Under the pieces are notes generated by a model. That model was not told where the DNA came from. It did not search any database and worked only from the letters and a program-made list of their open reading frames with translations. A DNA stretch of 64,000 bases. Origin: Massilia horti (GTDB lineage: Bacteria; Pseudomonadota; Gammaproteobacteria; Burkholderiales; Burkholderiaceae_D). Shown one piece after another: positions 62,869-64,000 of the stretch. The position numbers and the translations under genes were made by a program. The stretch covers positions 56,608 to 120,607 of the forward strand of contig NZ_SPUM01000140.1 of assembly GCF_004614195.1 (NCBI RefSeq). Reading direction: 5' to 3'. How positions within the stretch are numbered: the first letter of the stretch is position 1; each line of letters starts with the position of its first letter.

Positions 62869-63774
62869 TCACTTAGCAACAGTCGGCGCCGGCGCGGCTG
62901 GCTGTGCTGGCGGGGCCGGCTGCAGTGGCGGCAGCGGCTGCGCCGGCTGTTCCGGCTGCACTGGCGGCGCCGGCGGGATAACCGGCAACGGCGTGCCGGG
63001 CGGCGTGGTCAGGACTTCCAGCATGGCCGCGGTCTCGGCATCCGGGTTGCCGTCGATGTTCGCCGGGCGGAACTTGGACTGGAATGCGGAGAGGGTATTC
63101 TTGGTCGCCTCGTCCAGCTCGCCGGTCTGGGCGATACCGTAACCGTGCGCCGCCAGCTTTTGCTGGAACCAGGCCACCGGCGGCAGCTGCGTCTCGAACA
63201 CTGGACGCACCGCGGCCACGCGCGTCGCATCAGGCCAAACGATCAGGCCTTCCTGCGCCAGGCGGTACCACGGGAACATCGGACCCGGGTCCTGCTTGCG
63301 GGTCGGCGCGATTTCGTTGTGGCCGACGATGTTCTCCGGCGCGACGTGGTAGCGGGTGGCGATGTCCTTGACCAGCGGGATCACGGCATCCATCTGCGCC
63401 TTCGGGAACGGGAAGTAGACCCGGCCCTGCGGCGTATCTTTCCAGCCCGGGTTGACGATCTCGATGCCCACCGAGCTGTTGTTCAGCTGGGTGTAGCCCT
63501 TCCAGCTCGAGACGCCGGCGTGCCAGGCGGACTGGCTCTCGGGCACCAGGTTGTAGATGGTCGGCGTGGCATCATCGGTGACCAGGTAGTGCGCGCTGAC
63601 CTGCTGCTCGGTCAGGATCTTGAGCGACGACGGGCGGTCGGCGACCGTGTAGTGCAGCACAATGAACCGGACCCGCGGCGACTGGCCCTGGGCCGTGTAC
63701 GAATGGTCGATGCGCGGCCCGGTGGCGCAGCCTGCGAGAAGCAAGGTCAAAAGAGTGACGGTCAGTTTTTTCAT
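62869..63774 (-). CDS. amiD: N-acetylmuramoyl-L-alanine amidase, AmiD-like lipoprotein
   Basis: A 301-residue lipoprotein (lipobox L-L-A-G-C at about residue 16). The Amidase_2 domain holds the zinc ligands in VRFIVLHYTVAD and VGHNEIAPTRKQDPGP. A peptidoglycan-binding-like segment (AAHGYGIAQTGELDEATKNT) follows, and the C-terminus is a Pro/Gln/Ala-rich tail (PPAPPVQPEQPAQP). It cleaves anhydromuropeptides in the outer membrane. It lies 23 bp downstream of the partial sugar-kinase gene. Confidence 0.93.
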   Translation of the reverse strand: MKKLTVTLLTLLLAGCATGPRIDHSYTAQGQSPRVRFIVLHYTVADRPSSLKILTEQQVSAHYLVTDDATPTIYNLVPESQSAWHAGVSSWKGYTQLNNSSVGIEIVNPGWKDTPQGRVYFPFPKAQMDAVIPLVKDIATRYHVAPENIVGHNEIAPTRKQDPGPMFPWYRLAQEGLIVWPDATRVAAVRPVFETQLPPVAWFQQKLAAHGYGIAQTGELDEATKNTLSAFQSKFRPANIDGNPDAETAAMLEVLTTPPGTPLPVIPPAPPVQPEQPAQPLPPLQPAPPAQPAAPAPTVAK

Positions 63775-63797
63775 CGGATTGTCCCGGTTATCAAATG

Positions 63798-64000
63798 TCA
63801 GGTATGCGGCGAGGCGCGCCGATTGGCGGCCAGCTGCGCGGCGGCGTGGTGGGCCTGGCCCTCGGCCTGGATCAGTACCAGCTGCGACGGCAGCGCGGCG
63901 CGCATCGCGCCCATGATCATCGGATGCAGCGCGGCGGCGCGGCCGCCCACCGCGACCGGGCGCGGGCCGAAGCGGTTGGTCAGCGCCAGCGCCAGGCGCG
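63798..64000 (-). CDS. Probable BadF/BadG-type sugar kinase, C-terminal part only
   Basis: Only the last 67 codons lie in the window. They read NRFGPRPVAVGGRAAALHPM, then a helical end ALPSQLVLIQAEGQAHHAAA and ASPHT. VAVGGRAAALHP is the end-of-fold motif of the acetate/sugar kinase superfamily as seen in N-acetylglucosamine and N-acetylmuramate kinases of BadF type. With AmiD downstream, a kinase of cell-wall sugars is likely, but this is inference from a fragment. Confidence 0.45.
   Translation of the reverse strand, partial: RLALALTNRFGPRPVAVGGRAAALHPMIMGAMRAALPSQLVLIQAEGQAHHAAAQLAANRRASPHT

Overview
The window is GC-rich chromosomal DNA from a Gram-negative betaproteobacterium, most likely Oxalobacteraceae of the Massilia/Telluria/Duganella type. 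The reasons are the gene orders (mlaFEDACB - ABC-2 exporter - bolA - murA - hisGD..BHAFIE - hinT - tatABC; liuR - ivd - aceK), the large TonB-dependent receptor and M4 protease, and codon use rich in G/C third positions. No rRNA, tRNA, CRISPR array or prophage was seen.

Layout. 1-758: 3' part of a CsgG-like lipoprotein. 926-17900: one long leftward run, in transcription order mlaF, mlaE, mlaD, mlaA, mlaC, mlaB (outer-membrane lipid asymmetry), an ABC-2 transporter pair, a BolA-like gene, murA, the histidine operon with an orphan DNA methyltransferase between hisD and hisC, hinT and tatABC. 17901-18601: non-coding apart from a decayed tryptophan-halogenase tail. 18602-19867: ROK regulator. 20134-26517: glutamate synthase gltB and gltD. 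26777-27475: REP-associated tyrosine transposase with its REP-like repeats. 27788-29685: a histidine kinase/response regulator pair. 29958-33068: SNF2-family helicase, divergent from tex (33434-35785). 36113-37034: monothiol glutaredoxin and ubiX. 37038-39078: two small genes and a metallo-beta-lactamase-fold hydrolase. 39222-46657: a LiuR-controlled catabolic region (liuR, ivd, aceK, thiolase, SDR, a second acyl-CoA dehydrogenase, GNAT). 46797-49364: secreted M4 metalloprotease. 49756-50415: a 2OG-Fe(II) oxygenase-like gene behind an FNR-type box.

50582-64000 is rich in cell-wall and peptide functions: a Tat-exported S66 LD-carboxypeptidase, a TonB-dependent receptor, a family-5 solute-binding protein, an SpmA/SpmB fusion followed by a PBP4-type carboxypeptidase, a D-Ala-D-Ala dipeptidase with a LysR regulator, an AmiD-like amidase and the end of a probable sugar kinase. 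I read this as a possible peptidoglycan-turnover and recycling neighbourhood. It is interrupted by a decayed hipBA-type module that keeps its operator array.

Scattered through the window is a family of palindromic elements with GTAGGGTGCGCAC-type arms (seven copies plus one half-arm), always between genes. There is also a separate 97-bp inverted-repeat element and several intrinsic terminators. The most unusual items are the SpmAB-PBP4 pairing in a presumed non-sporulating organism, the peptidoglycan neighbourhood, the hip remnant with intact operators, the orphan methylase in the his operon, and the two-arm palindromic repeat family.
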